A stretch of 55,493 nucleotides of DNA from Anaerolineales bacterium (lineage in GTDB: Bacteria; Chloroflexota; Anaerolineae; Anaerolineales; Villigracilaceae). The notes beneath the pieces are model-generated. The model had not been told where the DNA came from, did no database searches, and saw nothing but the letters and a program-made list of their open reading frames with translations. A program made the position numbers and the translations under genes. The stretch lies in NCBI GenBank assembly GCA_013140605.1, contig JABFSL010000097.1:1-55493 (forward strand), read 5' to 3'. This document shows, piece by piece, positions 42,973 through 51,286 of this stretch (position 1 is its first letter; each line of letters opens with the position of its first letter).

Positions 42973-45900
42973 TTATTTCATTAACTGTTCAACTCTAGAC
43001 TCACCCACCGAGTAATACTTCGCATTCCTGTGATGGACAATGATGGCGGCGGTGGATTGTTCGGGGATGAGTTGTCCCGAGGTAGCGAGGCTCATGCCGA
43101 GTTCTGTTTCCACGCCAGGCAATAGTTGAAAGACCTTGAAGTGATCTTCCAATTCGGGGATGGCGGGATAGCCCCATGAATAACGCTTGCCCTGATCTTC
43201 GCTCAGACCTAACTCGCGGCGGATGTGCTCATGCAGGTAATTGGCTGTCGCTTCGGCAGTTTGAACTGCAAGTCCGTGTAGGAAGTAGGCTTCGGTATAG
43301 TCGTTGGCGGCCTGCATCTTTTCAAATTTTTCGGTGGCTTCGAGACCGACAGTGACGACTTGAAGGGCAACCACATCCATTTGACCTGACTCAACGGATG
43401 CGTAGTAATCTGAAAGTGCGAGATGATCGTCGTAGGGTTGGCGTGGGAAGTTGAAACGCGCGATCTCTGGTAGCGGATTTGGAAGCGGATAAACGGATGA
43501 AACGGATTCGGGATCATAGATGATCAGGTCATCGCCATCGGCCTGACATGGGAAGTAACCATACACGGCTTGAGGTTTGAGCCAGCTATCTTTGAGGGCT
43601 TCCTTGGTCATCTTGGCAAGGCGGGCATCGAAGTCTTTCTTCATCTTTTCCCATTCTGCGCCGTGGGTGTTCTTTGCGCCCCAGGATAGACGATACAGTT
43701 CGTTGATGTTGAGATGCTTGAGCACCATTTCCAACGGCATGTCATGAACGACTCTTTGACCAAGTTTCGTTGGGAGAGCAATTGGTGCTGGCACAATGTT
43801 TGAACGTTCAACCGTTCGAACGTTTGAACGTTCAACGCTCGGACGGTTCATTTCCATGTCTGCATCTTTGCGGAGTTGCTCAAGCATGGCTGGTTTGCGT
43901 TTGGGGTCGATCAACGAGTCCATTGTGTCGAGGCCTTCGAAGGCATCCTTACAATAGAAGACACCAGGCTCGTAGGCGTTGCCATCCTCGGCGAAGAGGA
44001 TGCGACGACCGAAGCGGCGGTTGATGGCCGCGCCGCCAATGAGGATGGGAATCTTATGTCCACGGCGCTGCATTTCGTTGACAATGAGCGGCATCTGCTT
44101 GGAAGTAGAAACTAACAAGGCAGATAAGCCAATTGCTGTGGCGTTGGCTTCCACTGCTTTGGTGATGATCGTCTCAGCAGGGACTTGCTTGCCGAGATCA
44201 ATGACGGTGTAGCCGTTGTTGGCGAGAATGGTCTTGACGAGGTTCTTGCCAATGTCATGCACATCGCCATAGACTGTGGCAATGACAACTGTTCCCTTGG
44301 TGACGCCTTCCACTTTTTCGAGATAATTCTCAAGATGGGAGACGGTCTTCTTCATCGTTTCAGCTGATTGCAGCACGAAGGGCAGGATCAATTCACCCGC
44401 GCCGAATTTATCTCCCACTTCTTTCATGGCGGGGAGGAGAACGGTGTTAAGGGTGTGGACTGCAATCTCGTGTTGACGCGCCCTCATCCCCAACCCTTCC
44501 CCCGAGGGGGGAAGGGAGTTCCCCTCTCCTTTCGGGAGAGGGGGTAGGGGTGAGGGAGCGAGTCTTTCATCAAGAATGTCCCAGAGAACATTCAGCACAT
44601 CTTCTGTTTTATTAAGAACATCACTATTCCAGAAACGAACAACTTGAACACCTTGCTTTTCCTTTAACGTTTTTGTACGCTCATCATCATACTTGACTTG
44701 TTCATCTTCATTGTGTTGACTTCCATCAAGTTCAACACAAAGTCTTGCTTCATGACAATAGAAGTCCAGAATATAACCTTCCATTGGATGCTGACGACGG
44801 AATTTCGCATCATGGAACGCACGATTGCGGAGAATTGACCACATGAATTGCTCGGCTTCGGTAGCATTTTTGCGCAATTCACGGATGCGTTCTTTTAGTT
44901 TGTCGGGAAGGCGTGAGTTATATTTGATTGGCTTGCCCTCATCCCCAACCCTTCTCTCCTCGGGAGAGGGCAGGGTGAGGGAGCGGTTCATGATCTCGTC
45001 AATATCCGCTTCGACACCATCTTTGTGGCGGTGCAAAATTTTCCAGTGCAGTCGTTGCTCAGGGGTCATACCTGCTGTGGGGTCAGCAATAGCGGACTCG
45101 GTTGAAACGGTGACTGTTTCAAAATGCTCAATGAAAAGTTGAAGTGCGTCTGCGCGGCGGTTGAAGATCAGGTCTTCGCACAGGTTGCGTTCTCCTGCCC
45201 CGATCTCGGCGTATGGCATCACATGCGCGGCGTTGACGATAGCCATGTCCAGACCAGCTTGAACGCAGTAATACAGCATGACGGAGTTCAATGGAGGGCG
45301 AGCCTGTGGGGCGAGACCGAAGGATAAATTGCTCACGCCAAGCGAAGTCATTACGCCAGGCAGATTCTGTTTGATGAGTCGAATACCTTCAATAGTCTCT
45401 TTGGCGGAGTCGACAAATTCAACATCGCCAGTAGCGAGGGTGAAGGTAAGGTCATCGAAGACCAAATCTTCGGGCTTGAGTCCGTGGTCATTGACGGCGA
45501 TATCGTAAATACGTTTTGCAACTTCATATTTGAGTTGCGCAGTCTTTGCCATGCCGTTCTCGTCTATGGTGAGACAGATCACCGCGGCGTTGTGTTTCTT
45601 TGCGAGACCAAAAATCTTATCGGCTTTTTCACGGCCCGATTCGAGATGAGTTGAGTTGATCAAACAACGTCCAGGCGCAGTTTGCAATGCGATCTCAAGC
45701 ACATCCACTTCGGTGGTGTCGATCACGAGCGGAACGTCCACGCCCATTTGCAATTTCTTGATGACCTTGCGCATCTGCTCGCCTTCGTCAGCGCGTTCGG
45801 TGACAGCCACGGAAATATCCAAGGCATGTGCGCCGCCCGCAACCTGATCACGCGCAATTTGCAAAATGCCATCGTAATCTTCTTCGAGCAGGAGCCGCTT

Positions 45901-47007
45901 GAATTTGCGCGAGCCTTGCGCGTTGCAGCGTTCGCCGAGCAGGGTTGGGGCAGGTTCCTGTCGCATGGAAATAGCTGACATGGCAGAAGCAAGCTGAGGC
46001 GTGGAGCGAAGCGGTCGCTTGGGATGTGGATGCTCATCTAGTTTTTGAATCAGCAGTTTAAGATGTTCAGGCGTCGTGCCGCAGCATCCACCCACAACAG
46101 AAATATTGTGCTTGGTCACAAATTCATATAAATCATTCGCGAACGGTTCGGGCTCAAGCGGATAAACTGCCTGACCATCGACATTCAATGGAAGCCCTGC
46201 ATTTGGAATGCACGAAACGGGCAGCGTTGAATTTTCTCCAAGAAAACGAATCGGCTCGCGCATGTGCTCGGGGCCAGTGGAGCAGTTGAGACCGATGACG
46301 TCGATGCCCATGCCTTCAAGGATGGTGAGGGATGCGTTGATGTCGGTGCCGAGCAACATACGGCCTGTCGTATCCAACGTAACCTGAGCCTGGATCGGCA
46401 AATATTGCTGAGTCTCAACGAAAGCATTGTGAATGCCCGTGATGGCGGCTTTGACTTCGAGAATGTCCTGCGAGGTTTCGATCAGCAAAAGATCAACGCC
46501 GCCTTGAATTAATCCAACAGCCTGTTCACGAAAAATATCTATTAATTCATCATATGCAATATTCGATAATTCGGGATCAGTGGTGGAGGGAAGTTTGCCC
46601 GAAGGTCCGATGGAGCCAGCGACAAAACGATTTTGGATTTCCGATTTTTGATTGACGATTTGGGAATACTCGTCGGCGAGTCTTCGCGCGAGTTGTGCCG
46701 CCGCCATATTGATTTCGATGATGCGGTCTTGCAATCCATATTCCTTCATCGTGATGCGATTCGAGCGGAAGGTGTCCGTTTCGAGCACGTCCACTCCAAC
46801 TTCGAGGAAGGAACGATGGACTTTTTCCACGGCTTCGGGATACGAGATGACAAGATAGTCGTTACATCCGTTGTATTGTTCGCCGCCAAAATGTTCGGCG
46901 GTGAGGTTTTGCAGTTGCAGGCTCGTTCCCATCGCGCCATCGAAGACAAGGACTTTCTTTTCGAGGGCGTCGAGGTAGCGGCGGTTGGTGTATTTTCTTT
47001 GAGTCAT
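42973..47007 (-). CDS. metH: Cobalamin-dependent methionine synthase with in-frame DUF559 endonuclease insertion
   Basis: 1,344 residues. Homocysteine-binding domain about 1-325 (GLNCSTGP; VGGCCGTTPEHL zinc Cys), pterin-binding 355-620, cap helices about 650-675 and 843-900, B12 domain 900-1040 (DVHDIGKN about 911-918, SALLVSTS), reactivation domain 1150-1344. Residues about 676-842 are a foreign insert holding an intact DUF559 domain within the cap linker. Without it, the protein is about 1,177 residues, the normal size. Other repeat-derived stretches are 115-128 (QIVNQKSEIQNR), 1053-1070 (VERSNVRTVERSN) and 1167-1182. The SD overlaps the stop of the upstream nuclease-like gene, showing shared transcription under the SAM riboswitch. 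Confidence 0.95.
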   Translation of the reverse strand: MTQRKYTNRRYLDALEKKVLVFDGAMGTSLQLQNLTAEHFGGEQYNGCNDYLVISYPEAVEKVHRSFLEVGVDVLETDTFRSNRITMKEYGLQDRIIEINMAAAQLARRLADEYSQIVNQKSEIQNRFVAGSIGPSGKLPSTTDPELSNIAYDELIDIFREQAVGLIQGGVDLLLIETSQDILEVKAAITGIHNAFVETQQYLPIQAQVTLDTTGRMLLGTDINASLTILEGMGIDVIGLNCSTGPEHMREPIRFLGENSTLPVSCIPNAGLPLNVDGQAVYPLEPEPFANDLYEFVTKHNISVVGGCCGTTPEHLKLLIQKLDEHPHPKRPLRSTPQLASAMSAISMRQEPAPTLLGERCNAQGSRKFKRLLLEEDYDGILQIARDQVAGGAHALDISVAVTERADEGEQMRKVIKKLQMGVDVPLVIDTTEVDVLEIALQTAPGRCLINSTHLESGREKADKIFGLAKKHNAAVICLTIDENGMAKTAQLKYEVAKRIYDIAVNDHGLKPEDLVFDDLTFTLATGDVEFVDSAKETIEGIRLIKQNLPGVMTSLGVSNLSFGLAPQARPPLNSVMLYYCVQAGLDMAIVNAAHVMPYAEIGAGERNLCEDLIFNRRADALQLFIEHFETVTVSTESAIADPTAGMTPEQRLHWKILHRHKDGVEADIDEIMNRSLTLPSPEERRVGDEGKPIKYNSRLPDKLKERIRELRKNATEAEQFMWSILRNRAFHDAKFRRQHPMEGYILDFYCHEARLCVELDGSQHNEDEQVKYDDERTKTLKEKQGVQVVRFWNSDVLNKTEDVLNVLWDILDERLAPSPLPPLPKGEGNSLPPSGEGLGMRARQHEIAVHTLNTVLLPAMKEVGDKFGAGELILPFVLQSAETMKKTVSHLENYLEKVEGVTKGTVVIATVYGDVHDIGKNLVKTILANNGYTVIDLGKQVPAETIITKAVEANATAIGLSALLVSTSKQMPLIVNEMQRRGHKIPILIGGAAINRRFGRRILFAEDGNAYEPGVFYCKDAFEGLDTMDSLIDPKRKPAMLEQLRKDADMEMNRPSVERSNVRTVERSNIVPAPIALPTKLGQRVVHDMPLEMVLKHLNINELYRLSWGAKNTHGAEWEKMKKDFDARLAKMTKEALKDSWLKPQAVYGYFPCQADGDDLIIYDPESVSSVYPLPNPLPEIARFNFPRQPYDDHLALSDYYASVESGQMDVVALQVVTVGLEATEKFEKMQAANDYTEAYFLHGLAVQTAEATANYLHEHIRRELGLSEDQGKRYSWGYPAIPELEDHFKVFQLLPGVETELGMSLATSGQLIPEQSTAAIIVHHRNAKYYSVGESRVEQLMK
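44481..44982 (-). mobile_element. DUF559 endonuclease element inserted in metH, flanked by direct palindromic repeats
   Basis: Two same-orientation repeats, 44481-44557 and 44936-44982, each read CCCTCATCCCCAACCCTT...GGTGAGGGAGCG on the plus strand and contain CTCTCCC palindromes. Between them the minus strand encodes about 120 residues of DUF559 (Vsr-like fold): LRKNATEAEQFMWSILRNRA, FRRQHPMEGYILDFYCHEAR, CVELDGSQH and VQVVRFWNSDVL. The D...ExD-like catalytic residues are present. The whole unit is in frame with metH, without stop codons. Confidence 0.85.
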
Positions 47008-47015
47008 TAAATCTC

Positions 47016-48116
47016 CTAGTTTTTTCTTTCTGCCCAGACTTCCGATGAAAACCCCTCTAATTCCCTAATATTATCTGTATCAAGGTTATCAGGCATCTCA
47101 ACTCCAAATTCTGTAATTAATATCAAATTGATAAGGGAATATAAATCATTTGTTATGCTTTGTTCTATCGAAAGATAACTTGACTTTTTTAGAACTTCTC
47201 CCAGATGTCGCAAAAGTGCAACTGCGAATCTAAGAAAAACAACCTCTTTACTTAAAGTATTGGATAAATTTAATGCCGAAGAATTTAATTCAACAAATAA
47301 ACATTCAACCGAATCTTTAAATGTACGGTTGTCAAAATCAAGGCTTTCAATTAAATATCCGCTTGATCCTATGTCTGCTAGGTATTTTTGAAAAAAAGAA
47401 AGAGCTATTAAGAAATTTTTCTTTTTGTAATCATCAACTATAAAAGCGGTTTGATCTTTTTCACCTAATGGTTGATGAAAAATCTTTACTACACTATTTA
47501 TTCCAAAATGCAAATTCTGGTTTACATCTCTTAAATAATTAAATCCAATAAAGAATGTAAATGTATCTAAATGCTCAAAAAATTTGGGGGCATTTTTTGC
47601 AGGTACAGTTTTATAGACCCAATATAATAAAGGTTTTATATGTGAAGTAAACCAAAGCAGTACAGGAAAGCCATTTCGAGAACTTAAGCGTGTTTTAGGT
47701 GGAACATCATTAACATCAATCCAATGCCCTGACAAAAACCTCTTGACAACCCAGCTTTGTCCATCAACATAAACTGCAAATTGTGTTTTCAAGCCTGTCG
47801 CGTAAGTTATAACCTGCTTTACTGCCTCATCTTGTTCATTTGACCCTATTTTTTTGCATTCAATCACAATATAAGGCTGATGGTCACTGTAAATAACAAT
47901 ATCAGCAGGGTGATAACCTCTCCCCATTTTGGATGGAACTTCAATTCTTATATCGTTGATATGATATCCATAAGTTGATAACAATTCAAATAAAACCCAC
48001 TGCCTAACTTGCTCTTCTGGCATTCGGTTTCGTCTGGTTGCTACTTCAGTTGGGGCAAGCGATTTGCCAAACAAATATGTTTTTGAATCAATCTCATAGA
48101 AAGGTCTTGGGGGCAT
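47016..48116 (-). CDS. Type I restriction enzyme R-subunit N-terminal-like nuclease
   Basis: 366 residues. About 25-130 is an HsdR N-terminal (HSDR_N) PD-(D/E)xK domain: ADIVIYSDHQPYIVIECKK, with D72, E86 and K88. The rest (about 150-366) is unknown and helical. No helicase, methylase or specificity partner is near. The gene is A+T-rich compared with metH. It starts one base after the DUF5946 stop and ends 8 bases before the metH start, so it is inside the SAM-riboswitch operon. It may be a stand-alone DNA nuclease or a defence protein; the role is unknown. Confidence 0.85.
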   Translation of the reverse strand: MPPRPFYEIDSKTYLFGKSLAPTEVATRRNRMPEEQVRQWVLFELLSTYGYHINDIRIEVPSKMGRGYHPADIVIYSDHQPYIVIECKKIGSNEQDEAVKQVITYATGLKTQFAVYVDGQSWVVKRFLSGHWIDVNDVPPKTRLSSRNGFPVLLWFTSHIKPLLYWVYKTVPAKNAPKFFEHLDTFTFFIGFNYLRDVNQNLHFGINSVVKIFHQPLGEKDQTAFIVDDYKKKNFLIALSFFQKYLADIGSSGYLIESLDFDNRTFKDSVECLFVELNSSALNLSNTLSKEVVFLRFAVALLRHLGEVLKKSSYLSIEQSITNDLYSLINLILITEFGVEMPDNLDTDNIRELEGFSSEVWAERKN

Positions 48117-48117
48117 A

Positions 48118-48588
48118 TTATTTCCTCATTTGTTTACTAAACCATATTTCAAACTTCCAACTCTTTACTCTCCTCCAACACAGACTCGCCCACGCGGTCA
48201 CATCCGCACAATAGACTTCCGCATTCTCCGCGCGAACATCGAGAATCGTTTTTGTCCACGTGGATTTGCTGATAACAGGCTTGCCATCTTTCGATTTGAA
48301 TTTGAAGGTACGTTTGCCGCTATCCATTGAATCCTTCACCTGCTGACGGATCAATGAAGGTGATTTCTTTTCCACAATGAACTCCCTTAGAAGGTCACGT
48401 TCATACAACCAGCCTTCAAGGGACATTTTGCTGGAATGCTGGAGCATGTACGCAGCCACGGTCAGATTGTGTACTGCGCCATACCCCATATCAGAAAATT
48501 CCAGTGCAAGAAATTCATCGAAGCGCAACTTGCATAAATTGTCAGTTGCGCCGCATTCGGGGCAGTTTATTTTTTCGACCACATCCAT
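48118..48588 (-). CDS. DUF5946-family protein
   Basis: 156 residues. An N-terminal zinc-ribbon-like CPECGATDNLC (C9, C12, C19) is followed by FDEFLALEFSDMGYGAVHNL and TVAAYMLQHSSKM, characteristic of DUF5946. The C-terminal third (KSTWTKTILDVRAENAEVYC) is typical too. Function unknown. It overlaps the DinB-like gene by 22 bases and is one base from the nuclease-like gene. Confidence 0.8.
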   Translation of the reverse strand: MDVVEKINCPECGATDNLCKLRFDEFLALEFSDMGYGAVHNLTVAAYMLQHSSKMSLEGWLYERDLLREFIVEKKSPSLIRQQVKDSMDSGKRTFKFKSKDGKPVISKSTWTKTILDVRAENAEVYCADVTAWASLCWRRVKSWKFEIWFSKQMRK

Positions 48589-49040
48589 ATAATGAAATCC
48601 TGGTCAAAGGTTGGCGCGCTAAATTCAGTGAGTCTTTGCAGCACAGTCGAACGATGATCGGTCCCATGATTGACGAGATGCAAAAGCACGACCCAACGCG
48701 GATGGGTAAATTCAGGCGGCTTCTGATTCAATTCTTCTTCTGTCGCCGCGCTGAAGTAATCGGAAAAGTCCTTTGCCACTGCATCGAACAACTCGCGTGC
48801 GGCAATGCGCGTCGGATAATCTTCAAATTTCAGATGCCCAACATCGGGTCCGTTTTTCAGACCTGAAAGCCAGCGGCGGTCTGTGCTGGCCAGATGCACC
48901 ATCAAATTGCGGATGGAGCCGCGTGAGTAGGCGTCATCCGCAAGGAATTGCTCATCAGTGACCTGCTCGATGGAAGCCCACACACGGCGAGTCATGTCTA
49001 TGTGATATTCAATGAAAGTTTTAATCATTTGCTGTGACAT
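48567..49040 (-). CDS. DinB-family protein
   Basis: 157 residues from the ATG at 49040 (MSQQMIKTFIEYHIDMTRRV), with GGAGAG upstream; a longer frame to 49160 overlaps the previous gene and is rejected. The four-helix DinB fold is shown by RNLMVHLASTDRRWLSGL and LHLVNHGTDHRSTVLQRL, with three His able to bind metal. Related proteins are thiol-transferases of the bacillithiol/mycothiol S-transferase group; the substrate here is unknown. Confidence 0.88.
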   Translation of the reverse strand: MSQQMIKTFIEYHIDMTRRVWASIEQVTDEQFLADDAYSRGSIRNLMVHLASTDRRWLSGLKNGPDVGHLKFEDYPTRIAARELFDAVAKDFSDYFSAATEEELNQKPPEFTHPRWVVLLHLVNHGTDHRSTVLQRLTEFSAPTFDQDFIIWMWSKK

Positions 49041-49066
49041 AATCAGCTCTCCACTATATTTAAATT

Positions 49067-49405
49067 TTACACAACCTTTGGCAAAGTCGCCCGTCCCGCC
49101 TCGGTCATTTTGCCTTCTTCGATCATCTTGCGCGCGCGCTCGATATTCGTATCCGTCCAATTGGACTTTTGCCTGCGGCGCGTGAAGCGTGTGGCATAAC
49201 GGTCACCGTCCATGCCTTTTTCGAATCCGTCGATCCAGCCAAAACAAATGGCTTCTTCAACCGCATCCACATACGGAATGGATGGTTTCTTCGTGACCTT
49301 CTTATACTGAATCAACCAGATCTCTTTACAGATCTTATGATTCTTTTCCAGCCACTCGCGGAATTCCTCACGCGTTGTTACATAAATTGTTTCGCCGATT
49401 TCCAT
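49067..49405 (-). CDS. YdeI/OmdA-family protein, short form
   Basis: 112 residues from the ATG at 49405 (MEIGETIYVTTREEFREWLE) with GGGAGAA upstream; a TTG at 49420 is possible. It matches the N-terminal YdeI/OmdA domain (WLEKNHKICKEIWLIQYKKV, EAICFGWIDG, RRQKSNWTDTNIERARKMIE). Family members are usually about 190 residues and continue another 70; here the gene stops after AGRATLPKVV, so it is a truncated or natural short form. First gene behind the SAM riboswitch. Confidence 0.85.
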   Translation of the reverse strand: MEIGETIYVTTREEFREWLEKNHKICKEIWLIQYKKVTKKPSIPYVDAVEEAICFGWIDGFEKGMDGDRYATRFTRRRQKSNWTDTNIERARKMIEEGKMTEAGRATLPKVV

Positions 49406-49420
49406 TTTGGGTTCTCCCAA

Positions 49421-49449
49421 ACCTCCGAGGTCTTAAAGACCTCGGAGGT
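49421..49449. repeat. CCTCCGAGGTC palindrome
   Basis: ACCTCCGAGGTCTT is followed directly by its inverted copy AAAGACCTCGGAGGT. It lies between the riboswitch terminator and the first gene of the operon, in the transcript leader. Confidence 0.85.
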
Positions 49450-49454
49450 CTTTT

Positions 49455-49482
49455 AAACAAAACGCCTCTCAAACTGAGAGGC
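49455..49482 (-). terminator. Expression-platform terminator of the SAM riboswitch
   Basis: On the minus strand, GCCTCTCA-GTT-TGAGAGGC is followed by GTTTTGTTT. It follows the aptamer by about 19 bases, so SAM binding would favour termination before the operon. Confidence 0.85.
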
Positions 49483-49500
49483 AATGTGAAAACACATCAA

Positions 49501-49600
49501 CTCTCATCTATCAATTGAATAGATCAATTGCCGAAGTTGGCACCGCTTGAACGGTTGCCGAGGTTTCAAAGGGTCGGTCCCTCCACCTCTCTGGATGAGT
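49501..49600 (-). promoter_or_regulatory. SAM-I (S-box) riboswitch
   Basis: On the minus strand it has the SAM-I consensus: AGAGAGGTGGAGGGACCGAC, CCTTTGAAACCTCGGCAACC, GGTGCCAACTTCGGCA, closed by P1 (ACTCATC with GATGAGAG(T)). It controls the 49405-42973 operon that ends in metH, although four other genes come first. Confidence 0.92.
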
Positions 49601-49622
49601 ACAGATCACAAATTGTTCTTAT

Positions 49623-49651
49623 TTTATAACATAGCGGATGGGGCGTGTCAA
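49623..49651 (-). promoter_or_regulatory. Promoter of the SAM-riboswitch operon
   Basis: On the minus strand TTGACA (49646-49651), a 17-base spacer and TATAAA (49623-49628), about 23 bases before the riboswitch. Near-consensus. Confidence 0.8.
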
Positions 49652-49664
49652 ACAAAAATTCCGC

Positions 49665-49693
49665 TTGACTCATCAAGGGTTTGCTTTTAGACT
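49665..49693 (+). promoter_or_regulatory. Promoter of the tungstate-locus regulator
   Basis: TTGACT (49665-49670), a 17-base spacer and TAGACT (49688-49693), back-to-back with the riboswitch promoter. TTGGAGA at 49714-49720 serves as RBS for the ATG at 49727. Confidence 0.6.
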
Positions 49694-49726
49694 CACACTT
49701 AAGTTTTTCCTTATTGGAGAATACTT

Positions 49727-50701
49727 ATGAAAACCGTACAGCCCATTCAATCTTTTGACAAGATCAAACTCCTGGCAGATTCCCGCCGCATGGAAATTTT
49801 GCGCCTGTTGATGGATTCCCCCGCCACACTCACGCATCTCGCGCGGACCTTGAAGCAGTCTCCCGCGTGGATACGTCATCATATTCTGACGCTTGAATCT
49901 GCAAACCTCATCGAAATCAGTGAAGTCCGCAAGACAGGCAAAGTAATGGAAAAATTCTACCGCGCAAAAGGCGGTGCTTTTCTTTTACAGGAGATCATAC
50001 TGCCCAAAAGCAAAAAGCCTGCGGTTATCTTTTCTGGCAGTCACGACCTCGCGCTTGAGGAAATCGCCGAGCATCTCAGCAGGCATGTGACGATGCTAAG
50101 CCTGCCCGTCGGCTCACTGGATGGACTGGTCAATTTGCGGCAGGGGCTATGTCAAATTTCAGGCGCGCACATTTTGGATGAGACAGGCGAATACAACACG
50201 CCCACGGTTCGGCATCTCTTCCCAGACCGTAATGTGGAACTCGTCACACTCGCCCACCGCACACAAGGACTCATCCTCGCGGCGGGAAATCCCAAAGGGA
50301 TCAAGAAAATTTCAGACATAGCGCGTGAGAATGTCAAATTCATTAACCGTAACGCTGGCTCAGGCACACGCTTGTGGATCGATGCTGAACTCAAAAAGAA
50401 AAATATCGACTCAACCTTCATAAACGGATATGACGTCTCGGTAAAAACTCACAGCGAAGCCGCTGTATTGATCTCAGAAAACAAAGGCGATGTATCCATT
50501 GGCCTGCAGGCCGCCGCCCATCAGCACGGACTTGACTTCATCCCATTATTCGAAGAACGCTACGATCTCATCCTGCCTCGTGAGAATGAAAAGGTTCTTT
50601 CTCCGCTGTTGGATTACCTGCAAACATCCAACTTCCGCAGCGGGCTTAACACACTGACAGGATACAACGCATCCCATAGCGGTGAGCAAATCCAAATCTG
50701 A
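49727..50701 (+). CDS. HTH regulator with PBP-like ligand-binding domain (oxyanion sensor)
   Basis: 324 residues. An ArsR-type winged HTH at about 8-95 (ADSRRMEILRLLMDSPATLT, SPAWIRHHILTLESANLIEI) is fused to a PBP-like domain (PF12727-type, about 100-315) containing AGNPKGIKKISDIARENVKF, NRNAGSGTRLWIDAEL and GDVSIGLQAAA. Fusions of this kind are linked to molybdate/tungstate systems. Placed at the head of the Tup locus, it likely senses the oxyanion or a cofactor and regulates uptake. Confidence 0.88.
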   Translation: MKTVQPIQSFDKIKLLADSRRMEILRLLMDSPATLTHLARTLKQSPAWIRHHILTLESANLIEISEVRKTGKVMEKFYRAKGGAFLLQEIILPKSKKPAVIFSGSHDLALEEIAEHLSRHVTMLSLPVGSLDGLVNLRQGLCQISGAHILDETGEYNTPTVRHLFPDRNVELVTLAHRTQGLILAAGNPKGIKKISDIARENVKFINRNAGSGTRLWIDAELKKKNIDSTFINGYDVSVKTHSEAAVLISENKGDVSIGLQAAAHQHGLDFIPLFEERYDLILPRENEKVLSPLLDYLQTSNFRSGLNTLTGYNASHSGEQIQI

Positions 50702-50712
50702 AGTCAAAGGTA

Positions 50713-51156
50713 ATGATGAAAAAAAATATTTTGCTTGTATCGTTCCTGCTATTTACACTCATTCTATCGGCTTGCGGCGTATCAGAAGCGCCCGGGTCAA
50801 CACAACAGGCGGAAGCATCATCTTCATCCGCAGCATTATTCCAAATCATCAAGGCAGATGGCACAACATTTGATGTGACTCTCGAAGCGGTCAAAGCTCT
50901 GCCGCTTGTCCAACTTCAAGCCGAAGGCAAAGTGGAAGAAGGCCCTTATCTCAAGGATATATTGGCTCTGGCAGGCATCACTGAATTTACAGAAGTCACG
51001 CTCATGGGCAGTTCCAATCCCGCCACATTGACTTTTGAACAGGTGGATGAAAATACCATCCTTGATTTCAATAATCACGGCACAATGAAATTGTCATCCA
51101 CATATATTCCGAAAGCCAATTGGACAAAGGATGTTGCCCAGATCACTGTGAAGTAA
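50713..51156 (+). CDS. Lipoprotein with small molybdopterin-oxidoreductase-like beta domain
   Basis: 147 residues. Lipobox LILSAC after a hydrophobic segment (MMKKNILLVSFLLFTL), then a Ser/Gln/Ala linker. The rest resembles the small beta domain seen in sulfite-oxidase-like and related exported proteins (VTLEAVKALPLVQLQ, GPYLKDILALAGI, NNHGTMKLSSTYIPKANW). No catalytic Cys beyond the lipid anchor. It starts 11 bases after the regulator and could be part of metal-oxyanion handling or a cofactor-linked sensor. Function is inferred from context only. Confidence 0.75.
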   Translation: MMKKNILLVSFLLFTLILSACGVSEAPGSTQQAEASSSSAALFQIIKADGTTFDVTLEAVKALPLVQLQAEGKVEEGPYLKDILALAGITEFTEVTLMGSSNPATLTFEQVDENTILDFNNHGTMKLSSTYIPKANWTKDVAQITVK

Positions 51157-51226
51157 TTCTTTCCGGTACGTGCTTTTTTATTTTGAATTATCTGTTAAGT
51201 AAAAACTTATGCGATTTCCAAAAATC

Positions 51227-51247
51227 GGAGCGCAGACTTTAGTCCGC
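51227..51247. repeat. GCGGACTTCAGTCCGC palindrome, copy 2
   Basis: GGAGCGCAGACTTTAGTCCGC, related to the unit at 33371-33391, in the 130-base gap before the TiaS-like gene. Confidence 0.75.
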
Positions 51248-51286
51248 ATTCCGAGTGGTTATCTTATTTCTTGAAAAGGCAAAACA

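Noticed and set aside
47016-48588. DUF5946 and nuclease-like genes as a full restriction-modification system
   Set aside because: No methylase, specificity subunit or helicase is encoded in the window, so a complete system cannot be supported.
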